From Rachicladosporium sp. CCFEE 5018 (taxonomy: Eukaryota; Ascomycota; Dothideomycetes; Cladosporiales; Cladosporiaceae), in assembly GCA_002077045.2 (NCBI GenBank), contig KZ111156.1, positions 5,670 to 69,669 on the forward strand: DNA of 64,000 nucleotides. The letters run 5' to 3'. This document shows, piece after piece, positions 41,677 to 51,410 of the stretch. Within the stretch, counting starts at the first letter, position 1; each line of letters starts with the position of its first letter. The notes beneath the pieces are model-generated. The model saw only the letters and a program-made list of their open reading frames with translations, was not told the origin of the DNA and did not search any database. The position numbers and the translations under genes were made by a program.

Positions 41677-42522
41677 CGTGCTTGATTCGATGGCAAGTCT
41701 AGGGCTGTCTAGGTTCTGTAGTCGAATCTATGTACATCACTGTAAAGTCGTAGACGACGTTGCGACAAGCTTTACCCGGTCGAAGTCTTGTGGCTGCCAC
41801 GTGGCTGGGCGGCTAATCTAAAGCACCTTGATAGACTCCAGGTACGGCATGGTCACCAGGAGGGACAGGGGAATGATATATCAAGTGATGGGAAGTATTA
41901 CGGCACATAATACCATTTCAAACGCCCATGTGAGAGCCATGCTCGTCGTGACGGAAGGATTGGTGGCCCCAGCCCATCCCCTGGTCTCACGCATTCATAG
42001 CTAGCTCTCGTATGTAAGTGCTGGTTCACTGTTGACCCAGTCTATCCTCGCACTACAGCCGTGGCGATCACATTATTCCGGTCCTTCGATCCGCAGCATG
42101 GATGCAGTGTTACTGCCTGCTCGGGATAGTCCTCCTCTCGCTCATTCGTGATATCGAGCTCGCTTGATGGCATAAATCGCAGATCCATCGACTGTCAAGT
42201 GATGTTGATGACATCTATCATCTGTGACATTGGTAATATTCAGACTGCTGGAGCAAATCTTCGTGGAATGGCGTATCAGATCGCTCGGGCTCTGTTCTGC
42301 GTGAATAACCGGCGCCATTGACATTGAAGTCGTGTAGACAGGCGTCAGGTAGCTAATGCTGTGTAATATGATCGGTTGCCCTCGCTTGACTAGGATTGTA
42401 CCCGTCGCAACTGAATGATCCAGTATCAACTAGACTTCGTATCCCGTCTCCGAAAAGAGAGTCCCAGGACCCGTGGCTCTCGCGATTGGATTCCCGGCTC
42501 TGAACCGGCGCTGCTCGGCTAC
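41677..42522. other. Intergenic gap, 846 bp
   Basis: Between the ALG2 start and the DUF202 gene stop. A 95-codon minus-strand open frame is present but lacks motifs. Nothing else was seen. Confidence 0.55.
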
Positions 42523-43237
42523 TCAGCTATCGCTACGATCGGCCGCTGTAGTCGATAGGAAGAGCACACACGCAGCAATGATTGCCGATGCAACCACCGT
42601 GAAGATCTAAATGCACGTCAGTCATATGCCCTTCCTGGTCTTGACCGTGCATTCGAAAAGCAGATCTTGACCTACCAGCTGTGTTCCCCATCCAGTCTGC
42701 ACAAGCGCCTGACGTCTACTATACCGCGTCACAGTCTTGACATAATTGCCAAATCCAGCAAACAAACATGCCATCGATAGGACCCAGAAAGTCATTCCGA
42801 ATGGCAGAGCAATACGCTTCTCCAACGCTGACGCCTCGTGCTTCAGGTGGAACGAGATCATGATGGCCACAGACACGATCGTCATGTATGTAGCAAGTCG
42901 GAGCCATGACAGGAATGCTGAAGGCACGCAATGAGTGCGAGCTCAAGTGATAAGGGATCTCGTACACATACTTCGCTCAGCAGCGCAATGATCACGACAG
43001 TCTGAGTCGTTGTTGTCAAACAAAAGCGGACCGAGAAGCGGGCGCTCGACGAAGAGGTGTCTTTCATAATTATTGCGTCTGTGTTTGACTCAGCATCATG
43101 CACGTCTGGTCATCATAGTATGTAATGTCGACTGACTGGTGCACAAGGACTGGCTTCGCCCAGAATATGTTGGAGACCGGGTTGTACGGCTCGTTCAGGA
43201 AGGCAGCGTTGGACGCTGATGATCGTCGAGAGGTCAT
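42523..43237 (-). CDS. DUF202-domain membrane protein
   Basis: Four exons (43237-43137, 43078-42972, 42917-42676, 42606-42523) encode 177 residues with consistent phases. After a short N-terminal tail, the family block RPLLGPLLFDNNDSDCRDHC leads into AAERTFLSWLRLATYMTIVS, the DUF202 signature shared with YidH and the Vtc1 membrane domain. Three transmembrane helices follow; between the second and third lies FGNYVKTVTRYSRRQALVQT. The function is unknown. Family relatives sit in plasma or vacuolar membranes, some in the polyphosphate polymerase VTC complex, but no VTC catalytic domain is here. Confidence 0.85.
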
Positions 43238-43655
43238 GGCTGTATGATTTGCATTGCTCGTGCCGCAGGCGATTCACAGATGTCCATCATGAAGCCAGCA
43301 CTTCGCAATCTTGGCCATGTAGAAACCGATGCGAGCTGGAGCTGCATTGATGCGACAAAGTGGAGCTTCTCCTTCTCTACTTCTATTTGCTCGGCTGGAT
43401 CTCGGGTCCCGAACTCAAGAAACCGGCATCTCAAAGCTTGTTCGACACTTTCGATCCGCTGACATCACTGAATTCCATTAACAGATTCAATCTCTGTCGA
43501 TCGAACATCGGCCGTGTAACCGACAATTTGTTCGCGCATTGGGCGTCATGGCTCCGCGGCGCGCCGATGTTGTAGTCTAAAGCATTGACGGGTAAGTGTC
43601 TGTCTTCATTGTCAACCACATCTTGTTTGTACTTCTTGGTCGATTATCTCGCGCA
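43238..43655. promoter_or_regulatory. Divergent promoter region, DUF202 / DUF3533 genes
   Basis: 418 bp between two divergent start codons. No named element was recognised, and no separate gene is supported. Confidence 0.45.
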
Positions 43656-45253
43656 ATGGCCTCCTCGCGTCGTGGCGACGACGATTCAGAGAGCAAGAAA
43701 GAGCGGGACGAGAGTAACAGTGGCAATGGCGGCAACAATGGTGGCAATGGTGAGGATCAGGAGAAGTCAGGACCGCCTACGCCGTAAGTCGCGCAGCATA
43801 CCGATATACCAAGAAGAGGGGGGGACTGACAAGAACATAGCGTCGGCTTCTGGGACTCTCGTCTCAATCACGTACGCAAAGAAGCCTTCACAAAATGGGC
43901 AATAACCACTGTCATCCTGATGACCGCCATCCTGGGCCTCTTGTCGATCTACTGGGCAGTCTTCACCCACGTACAAGCGAACATGTCCGCGCTCGTCGTC
44001 TATGTGGTGGACTTTGATGGCCAAGTCGCCCCGTACAACAACATTGGCGTTGAACCGATTGTCGGACCTACCATCGTCGAGCTTGCAGACAAGATGGTCG
44101 CTAGCTCGAAGCCGACACTTGGATTCGGCAGCATGCCGCCGTCGGCCTTCAACAACGACCCACTGGAAGTACGTCGCGCTGTGTACAATTACGATGCCTG
44201 GGCTGCAATAATTATCATGCCGAATGCGACGTCACTATTGTACAGCGCCATCCAAAACGGTAATGCGAGCTACGACCCGATGGGCGCATGCCAGCTGGTG
44301 TACGTGCAGGCCCGAGATGAAACGAGCTGGGCCAACTATCTCGGTCCTACTCTAAGTTCGTTCGAAACAGAAGCCACGAGCATGGTCGGCATGGTGTGGG
44401 CGAAGACCGCCCTGCAGCTGGCGTCGAACAACCAGACTGTGCTACAGAACATGGCGCAAGTGCCGCAGGCTTTGAGCCCAGCGATCGGCTTCAGCACCTA
44501 TAACCTGCGATCGTTCTACCCACAAGTCGCAACGCCGGCAGTGTCCATTGGACTGATCTACCTGATCATCATTGCTTTCTTCTCATTTAGTTTTTACCTG
44601 CCAATCCACTTCAAGGTTCGTCTCTCCGGACCGATGATGAGCTCACGCATTACTGACTATGCCCACAGTACCTGAAACCCGAAGGCCACCCGCCTCTCAA
44701 GTTCTGGCAGCTCATGATTTGGCGTTGGCTGGCAACATTAGCAGCCTATTTCTTCCTCTCGCTAGCATACTCCCTCATCTCGCTTGCCTTCCAGATCAAC
44801 TTTACAGGCGGCGTGCCAGGCACCGGCGATCCGACTGCAGTCACGCCGATCGAGTTCGGCAATCCTGCATCCTATGGTCGCGGCACCTTTGTCGTATACT
44901 GGATGCTCAATTGGGTCGGCATGATGGCCCTCGGACTGGCCTGCGAGAATGTCGCAATGATGGTCGGCCAGCCGTGGGTAGCGCTGTGGCTGATCTTTTG
45001 GGTGATTACGAACGTTGCCACCGCTTTCTACAACATCGACATCTCGCCCCACTTCTACTACTGGGGATATGCATGGCCTCTGCATCAGATCGTAGAGGCT
45101 AGCAGGCAGATCCTGTTTGATTTGCATTCACGGATCGGACTGAACTTTGGCATTCTATTTGCATGGGTTGCGATCAACACAGCAGTGTTTCCCGCGGCGT
45201 GTTACTTCATGCGGTGGAAGAGCAAGCATGGGGTACATGAGTACTATAGATAG
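43656..45253 (+). CDS. Sng1/DUF3533-family membrane protein
   Basis: Three exons (43656-43783, 43841-44615, 44669-45253) encode 495 residues. The N-terminal tail is Gly/Asn-rich and hydrophilic (SNSGNGGNNGGNGEDQEKSG). One membrane helix (ITTVILMTAILGLLSIYWAV) is followed by an extracytoplasmic domain of about 200 residues with many N-glycosylation sites, containing VVDFDGQVAPYNNIGVEPIV and VYNYDAWAAIIIMPNATS. At least five C-terminal helices follow, with FYNIDISPHFYYWGYAWPLH. This is the DUF3533 layout of yeast Sng1, a plasma-membrane protein tied to nitrosoguanidine resistance and lipid asymmetry. The biochemical activity is not known. Confidence 0.88.
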
Positions 45254-45673
45254 ACCAGTAAGTAATTGTGATTTATCTGTGAGATCTACCTCAACCACTG
45301 CTCGTCAATCGGATCAGTCTGGTGGCCAAAGTCGCCTACCGCGATGCGCTCAGTGCTCATCTCATGGACTTCATCGCGCCGGAAAAGTGAGTATCGGTGT
45401 CGTCGTAAAACGAAAGAGCATGAACTGTGAAAGCTTTGTACGACATTGACGACTCGCGGAGAACTGATGGAAAGAGGAGATGTATAGATATACAGCGCAC
45501 GCACACGGCGCACCGCATGCCATGCTGAACATTCTCCCTATCTTACTTCGCCGATGTTGTTGTTACATTACGGATGACAGTATCGCATGCTCCCTTGCGT
45601 TTACTCGTTGATCTTCGCCAGTAGCCTGCGACTTCGTTAGCTCCTCTGCGCACCTGTCCACCTTCACTCACAG
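45254..45673. other. Intergenic gap, 420 bp
   Basis: Convergent 3' flanks of the DUF3533 and HSP10 genes. No gene is supported. Confidence 0.6.
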
Positions 45674-46023
45674 CTAGACATACTCGTGATCCCTGAACAG
45701 ACTGAACTCCTCTTCTCCCACCTTCAGCGGACTACCACCAAACTGCGGAATGAGCACGCGATCACCAGCAGCCACGCCGAGCGGTATCCGGTTCCCCTTC
45801 TTGTCCATAATGCCCGGGCCGACTGCAAGGACCTTTGCCTCATTAAGCTCCTTCACTGCGGTCTCGGGGAGAAAGATGCCGCCTGCAGTTTTGGTGTCGG
45901 CTTTGATGCGCTGGACGAGGACGCGGTCGAGGAGAGGCGCCAGGGATTTGATGGACTTGATTGCGGCGGACTGGGGGAGGTTAGATGGGGTGAAGAGTGG
46001 GGGACGGGGGTAGGTGGCACCAT
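45674..46023 (-). CDS. hsp10: Mitochondrial chaperonin Hsp10 (GroES)
   Basis: Two exons encode 99 residues. Exon 1 is only the ATG (46023-46021). A 50-bp intron (45971-46020, donor GTGCCA, branch CTAAC, acceptor CCCCAG) follows, then 45970-45674. The product starts MSAAIKSIKSLAPLLDRVLV and continues with GGIFLPETAVKELNEAKVLA (the mobile loop and its flank) and GDRVLIPQFGGSPLKVGEEE, the GroES fold at its normal length. It forms the heptameric lid of Hsp60 in the mitochondrial matrix. The long open frame upstream has no ATG, which is why the short first exon is chosen. Confidence 0.9.
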
Positions 46024-46219
46024 GGTGACGGTGTGTGAGGGAGGCTACGAGTCGATGAGCCTGGGGGAGGTAATGCTGGAATGATTCGTTCAAAGTGGTT
46101 CAATGTATAAGCAATAGTCTCATCCAACATTATTCTCGAGCTTGATCGGCTGCTCGGCGATGCTGGAGTTCACTTCCGAGGCCGCAACGGCTGGCCATAT
46201 ATCCTGATGCTGGACATAT

Positions 46220-47530
46220 ATGATCTCCTCTGCGGACCTCTCCGCATATCTCGATGGCATGCAGTCGCCAGATGTAGTCGACAGAGACGGTCCGCTCGAT
46301 TCGGCGTTACGTCCACGCCGCATCGCTGACACAAGAACGAGCTTCTGCCATGCTTTCAAACAGCATACTGGCGTAAAGCCCAGCAAAAATGACCAGCCCA
46401 ACTTCTTCAAGCAGGCTCAATTCAGCCCAGATGGAACCGCCATAGTGACGCACAATGCAGACGAAAGCCTTCGAACTTTCGTCTTACCTCCAGACTTATT
46501 GGATTCGGCGAGTCAACCCCATGAGCTGCAGCCGTATTCCACTCTACCATCCGCTACAAACGTCCTAAGCTATGCCATCTACCCTGGCTTCAACCTGGCC
46601 GACCCATCGACTACTCTAATCCTTTCTGCGCCGTCTAATCTGCCACTTCGTCTGACAAATGTCCTGGATCCCTCGCACATCCCAGCAACGTATCCATACA
46701 TTAACAGCGCGAACGAGGCTTTCATCGCCCCGAACAGTGCGTCTTTTATTGACCGCGGCACGCACTTCGTAGCGGGTAGTGCTGGCCGGGTCTCAGTCTT
46801 CGATGTCACTCGCCAGGCTGGTCCAGAATTTTACCACAACCTCAAAGCCAAAGCCGGCGCGACCGGTATGCGCGACACGAGTCGAATCATGGCGCTGAGT
46901 GTCTCCTCTGATAGACTGCTGGCAGCGGGCAGTACGAACAGAAATGTAGGTATCTTTGGCAACTCAGGGCGCGGAGCGTGCGAGACGACTTTCTCTGTCG
47001 CTGGGCGGATGAGTGAGGCGACTGCGACGAAAGGGTCGGGTGTCATGTCTCTGGCCTGGACGCCGGATGGGAAGTATCTGCTCGTCGCCGAGCGGCAGAG
47101 CGATGGCTTGCATGTTTACGATGTACGAAATCTGCTGCGGCGGGTGACGTTCCTGTCTGGCCGCAATGCGAAGACGACGCAGAGACTAGGGATCGATGTG
47201 ATGGCCACGAGAGAAGGCTGTGAAGTCTGGGCCGGTGGCGTTGACGGCGTTACGCGGATGTGGAAAAACCCCGGGTCTACTGAGGGAGAGCATCGATTTG
47301 ATGCAGAGATCAAGATGCACGACGACCCTGTCTCTTCCGTTGTGTGGCATCCGATTGTTGCGGTACTGGCTACTTGCTCCGGGCAAAGATCGCGCGGCCA
47401 AGTCACCGCCGCGGACGAGGCGAGCTCATCAGCCTCCGACAATGAATCCCACTCGGATGACGAGCACCCTGCGTCTCGGCAATCCGACAACACCTTGAAA
47501 ATCTGGGACTTCATGCAGCCTGGTTCTTGA
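46220..47530 (+). CDS. WD40 protein, WRAP53/TCAB1-Swt21-like
   Basis: A single exon of 436 residues from ATG 46220. The first WD-like block NFFKQAQFSPDGTAIVTHNA has the sequence typical of the WRAP53/TCAB1 and Swt21 group, followed by SYAIYPGFNLADPSTTLILS and TYPYINSANEAFIAPNSASF, also characteristic. Later blades include VMSLAWTPDGKYLLVAERQS and VSSVVWHPIVAVLATCSGQ. A Ser/Asp-rich acidic loop lies in the last blade, and it closes with DNTLKIWDFMQPGS. In animals TCAB1 binds small Cajal-body RNAs and telomerase RNA; yeast Swt21 is linked to splicing. The role here is inferred from those relatives. Confidence 0.82.
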   Translation: MISSADLSAYLDGMQSPDVVDRDGPLDSALRPRRIADTRTSFCHAFKQHTGVKPSKNDQPNFFKQAQFSPDGTAIVTHNADESLRTFVLPPDLLDSASQPHELQPYSTLPSATNVLSYAIYPGFNLADPSTTLILSAPSNLPLRLTNVLDPSHIPATYPYINSANEAFIAPNSASFIDRGTHFVAGSAGRVSVFDVTRQAGPEFYHNLKAKAGATGMRDTSRIMALSVSSDRLLAAGSTNRNVGIFGNSGRGACETTFSVAGRMSEATATKGSGVMSLAWTPDGKYLLVAERQSDGLHVYDVRNLLRRVTFLSGRNAKTTQRLGIDVMATREGCEVWAGGVDGVTRMWKNPGSTEGEHRFDAEIKMHDDPVSSVVWHPIVAVLATCSGQRSRGQVTAADEASSSASDNESHSDDEHPASRQSDNTLKIWDFMQPGS

Positions 47531-47720
47531 GACCGTCGGTCGACCTCGACTATCTTGTCCTGATCTCCATCGTCTATAAGCTACTGTATCCTACACCAAC
47601 ATACCTGCGCGGTCGTAGCGCTCCCAAACGCCAGTCTGCTTTCGTCAAAAAGAGATGTTCGCTATGCCTCCCCGTCCCGAACGCCCGTCCCATCGCATAC
47701 CCGCCCATCATAGCGAGAGG

Positions 47721-49572
47721 CTATATCACAGCTTCTTTAGGCTTCTTAGCACCAGCGTTGCCGCCTACTTGCTTAATCTCGCCGTCGGCGATATGAGGCT
47801 TTTCGTCGTTTGGTGTGGTTGTCTTGTCACTAGTGAGATGTCAGTAACTGCATGATGTGATGCGCTTCCTGGACAGGGTACTCACTCAACACTGCCGCCG
47901 GCCTTCTCGGCGACTTCAGCCTTCTCGCTCTTAGCCTCGGACTTCTTCCCACTCTTGGCCTCTGACTGTGCTGCCTTCTCATTCTCGGCGTTCGCTAACT
48001 TCACCTTTTCGACAAGCTTCGCCTCTTCCTCAGACTTCGCCTGCTTAGCCTCTTTGTTGATATCCTCCTTGTCCTTCTCCCACTGCCCAGTTCCATCATC
48101 GAATTGACTCTGGATTTTCTCCAAGCGCGCCCGCTTAGCAGTCTCCTCAGCTTCACGTGCCTTACGCTCCTTCTCCATTTGCTCCATGTGGCGGATATCG
48201 TCGACTGAAGGCTCGTACAAGTGCCAGATCGTGTAGTGCGGGAGACCGACGACGGAGAATTGCATGCGTTTCGCCATCTACGCCAAAGTCAGTATCAATA
48301 GATGTCGGGTGAGACGGCAACACCTACCTTGCCGAAGCCCTCTGTCTCGGCGTGCTTCTCAAAGCTGAAAGCTGGGAAGTGCACGCCGCTTCGGAAGACC
48401 TTTGCTTTCGCTAAGATGCTGACACCACCAACTCCATCAATCTCCATCTCCATGTCTGGGTCGCCATACGGATCGCGAAGATAAGCAAGATGAGGTCGCC
48501 ACGTAGCGTACTCTGCGTAGCCTTCCACAATCACTGCATCCTCGTCCAACGTATCTGCGAGTGCAAGTGCAGTCTCGGACTCTTGCCAACTGTTGAGATC
48601 GTACGGCTGCTCTCCACCAAGCCAGTCGGGTAGTGGACGCCAGACGTCTGTTTACGCTGTCAGTCACGCGATTCCAATTTTCAGAGTATACAGCATCCTT
48701 ACTCGGCACAATGACATCCTTGTTGTGCCTCATCAAATCCTCCAATATCGTGAACGGCGCCGTCTCAACATCTACATCCCTCCAGTACACCCAGCTATGC
48801 GTTGGCCTGAGCGCAGCGCTCAACAGCCAATTCCTTGCCTGCGCCATGCTCTTTCTCCGACTCGCCTGTGCCGCGAAGCCATGTCGTGCCTCCACATTCT
48901 GATCCACCTTCTGTCCAAAATCCTTCTCAATGACTGAGATCTCACCGAACGCCTGCTTCACGTCCGGATTTGCCTGCAGCTCTGAGAGCAAGCTTGAGAG
49001 CAAATCAATTGTATTGTCCTTGCTGTCGCCAACCAGAAAGGCCAGATCAATGAGCGGGTGCGGGTATGTCAAGTTCCGCAAATGTGAGAAGAACATGGGT
49101 AAATGCGGCGAAGCGTCTCGTAGCGGTGCGCACAGTAGTATCCGCTCCTCGCGCTCCCATCCCCTAGATGTGCCGCCTACATTGCTAAGGTCGTAGTATC
49201 GTACTGTTTCGAGTTGGAAAGCTTCGTCTGCGCTGAAGAGGCCGAATGATAGGGCGGGTACTAATGCGGCTGGTCGTAATGACGGGAAGATGAACATTAA
49301 GACTAGGAAGACTGTGGATACGGCGCCACCGACGCGTATGAAGAGGCCTCTCCGTCGTTGGGAAGCTGATCGGGATCGAGGTTGGTATCTGGGTAAGCTC
49401 CCGTCAGTATGCGTGCCAGTGTCCTAACGTCCACTCTGCCACGTCGTCCTCGAGCGATGCTCCTCTAATTTGACACGGACACATACTTGTCATATTTGTC
49501 CGTCGCTATGCTATACCGTCTCGACTCGAACCCGCCATTTGCAGCTCCGCCCCCATAGGCGTGCCGATTCAT
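47721..49572 (-). CDS. Anp1/Mnn9/Van1-family mannosyltransferase subunit
   Basis: Five exons (49572-49487, 49388-48703, 48647-48328, 48277-47886, 47829-47721) encode 530 residues. A basic cytosolic tail (SRSASQRRRGLFIRV) precedes one signal-anchor helix, as in type II Golgi proteins. The catalytic domain has NLTYPHPLIDLAFLVGDSKD, ARHGFAAQASRRKSMAQARN, and the metal-binding DxD in HSWVYWRDVDVETAPFTILE. Near the end, FEKHAETEGFGKMAKRMQFS crosses an exon junction. A Glu/Lys/Ala-rich extension of about 140 residues follows. The family forms mannan polymerase complexes in the cis-Golgi that extend N-glycan outer chains. Which of the three subunits this is was not resolved. Confidence 0.9.
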
Positions 49573-50307
49573 CGTCTCCTTTGCTGCAGACGAGGCATGC
49601 AGTGGGAGCATGTGTCATGCGCGCCGCGCGCTACCTGTGAGATATGTGCCAATCCTGAGTGCTGTACGAGGTATTGCTGAAGGTCCGAGCCAGCAGGAGT
49701 AAGCCGGACACCTCAGGCGAGTCCGGAAAGGTTTGTGATGGGCTCAATGCATTGGTGAGCTATAAGAATGCCTGGCGTAAGTCGTATGAGCAGTCAATGG
49801 GGAGATATGCCAGGTGGAGTCACGGCGAGATAGTCAACGTGAGTACAGTATGCAATTGAGGTCGAGCAATGTTACAGGTGGTCTACCAACAATTCGGAAA
49901 CGAGTACGAGGAGCCGTTCCGCACATTACGCCATGCGAGCTTAAAATACGCGTGTTTCAGCTTTACTAGCGTCAACATTCATGAGGCTATTGCGACGAAA
50001 GTTATATCAGTGTTCGTTGCCTCGTTGGTGACAGTCGAGCGATCTCTCGTGACTGCAGGCACACCGGGTATGTACAGAGAGCTTGTCGACATCTACACAG
50101 GATCCACGTAATCGCGTCTCTTCGTACACTTCCATAGCTACCTTAGCCCTTCCATGCTTGTCGTACTTGCCGGCGTTCGGTGCTGTTTGCAGGTTGGTCA
50201 TACTCAGTCATGCAGCATCTCACCAGTCAGTCTGAGCGATGATGCTCGTGCGAGTGCCGTGCCTCCATCTCGTCACTTCTCCAATTTTCATCTATTCATT
50301 GCACTCC
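49573..50307. other. Intergenic gap, 735 bp
   Basis: Two plus-strand open frames (about 49659-49859 and 49869-50111) lack a good ATG, and the gap between them is only about 39 bp, too short for an intron in this genome. No gene is supported. Confidence 0.5.
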
Positions 50308-51167
50308 TCACATATCCATGATAGCCCATGTATGGTCGTCAATCGTTGTGTAGATCGCGCCAACGCCCGACAACTCATCGCCAGCCTTCATAACGGCAGA
50401 TATGTCCATGTTTACCTGCAGAGCAATGTCCTGCATATGCAGCCCCTCATTCGTCTGCGGACTGTTGCGCAAACACTCGTATACCTTCCGAGCCGACGGC
50501 GTTATGCCAGCCAGTTGTGCAGCTGCAGTCGCAGACATTCCGTTCGTGTTGGAAGCTCCATTCGTAGCTGCCTTCGCATCTCCAGGAGCACCTCTCGTGG
50601 CCTGTAAGTGCACCACAGTAGCCTCCAGTAAATGATACGAGATCTCGTTGAAGTCCCGGATTGGCCGAATTACGTTCGCGCCAACGTGTCTCTTATTCCC
50701 AAATACCTTCAGCCTCCCGAAAACCCTCACATACGCCTGCTCAGTGACTTTCTTCGGATCCTGCCCATCCTCGTTCATCACCTCACTATCAACCCAGACC
50801 TTCACCTCCACCACTCCAGTCCCGTCATCGACTTTATACGTCACATTCGTCGTCTGCTGTGAGATGTTCCGCACTTGACCGACAAACGTGACTTGTGTCG
50901 TTTCCTGGTCGTCGATCATGAAGTGCTCAGCGTCCGGGTACGGATGGTGGGCATCGAGGAGTTGCTTGACCGTGACTGGGCGGAGCGTATCTTTGCCGTA
51001 TTTGCCTTTCTGGCCGGCGGCGGAGTCTGACTGACTGCCAGGCATGAAGCCGCCGCCATTCTGGCCGCCACCGGCACCGTAAGAGGTGGTGGAGTATTGA
51101 TTGCCGTAGTCTGGATGACTGTCAGTATAGCCAATGTGAGTGAGCCCGAGGTGGACCACATACCCAT
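50308..51167 (-). CDS. rfa2: Replication protein A 32 kDa subunit (RPA2)
   Basis: Two exons: a 4-base first exon (51167-51164, ATG G) and 51110-50308, with a 53-bp intron; 268 residues. Splicing gives MDYGNQYSTTSYGAGGG, the usual Gly/Ser-rich phosphorylated N-terminus. The OB fold includes KQLLDAHHPYPDAEHFMIDD, then QVTFVGQVRNISQQTTNVTY and VDDGTGVVEVKVWVD, then VRVFGRLKVFGNKRHVGAN. A C-terminal winged helix follows, with YECLRNSPQTNEGLHMQDIA. RPA2 is the middle subunit of the single-strand DNA-binding complex used in replication, repair and recombination. It is divergent from the DBP7 gene. Confidence 0.95.
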
Positions 51168-51410
51168 CACGCCTTTACTCTTGTCTGTTAATGGGTTGTA
51201 CGGACTCCCGGCTCGTTCATGCTATCACAGACACCATCATTTCGGCTTGCGATCAGGCAAACGCGTCGCTAAATTGATTCGACGCGTCTGGAGACGCGGC
51301 TGTCGGGAAAATGATCCCGGCGCGTGCTTAGTCATAATCATCGCCATCATCTTTTCATCGAAGCATTGCACTGTGAGAGAAGACATCATTCTCAGTCGAA
51401 GAGACTAACG
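51168..51410. promoter_or_regulatory. Bidirectional promoter, RPA2 / DBP7
   Basis: 243 bp between divergent starts. Two ACGCG-type sites (AACGCGTCG near 51259 and GACGCGTC near 51282) resemble the MluI cell-cycle box that controls DNA replication genes in fungi. This fits RPA2, but it is inferred from the motif alone. Confidence 0.5.

Noticed and set aside
42440..42545. Short GC-rich stretch resembling part of a tRNA (GGTTCAGAGCC-like loop on the minus strand)
   Set aside because: The TPsiC-loop consensus GGTTCRANYCC is not met, no complete cloverleaf could be folded by eye, and part of it is the last exon of the DUF202 gene.
49659..50111. Possible two-exon plus-strand gene in the gap before RPA2
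   Set aside because: There is no ATG at the start, the intervening segment is only about 39 bp, and no family motif is present.
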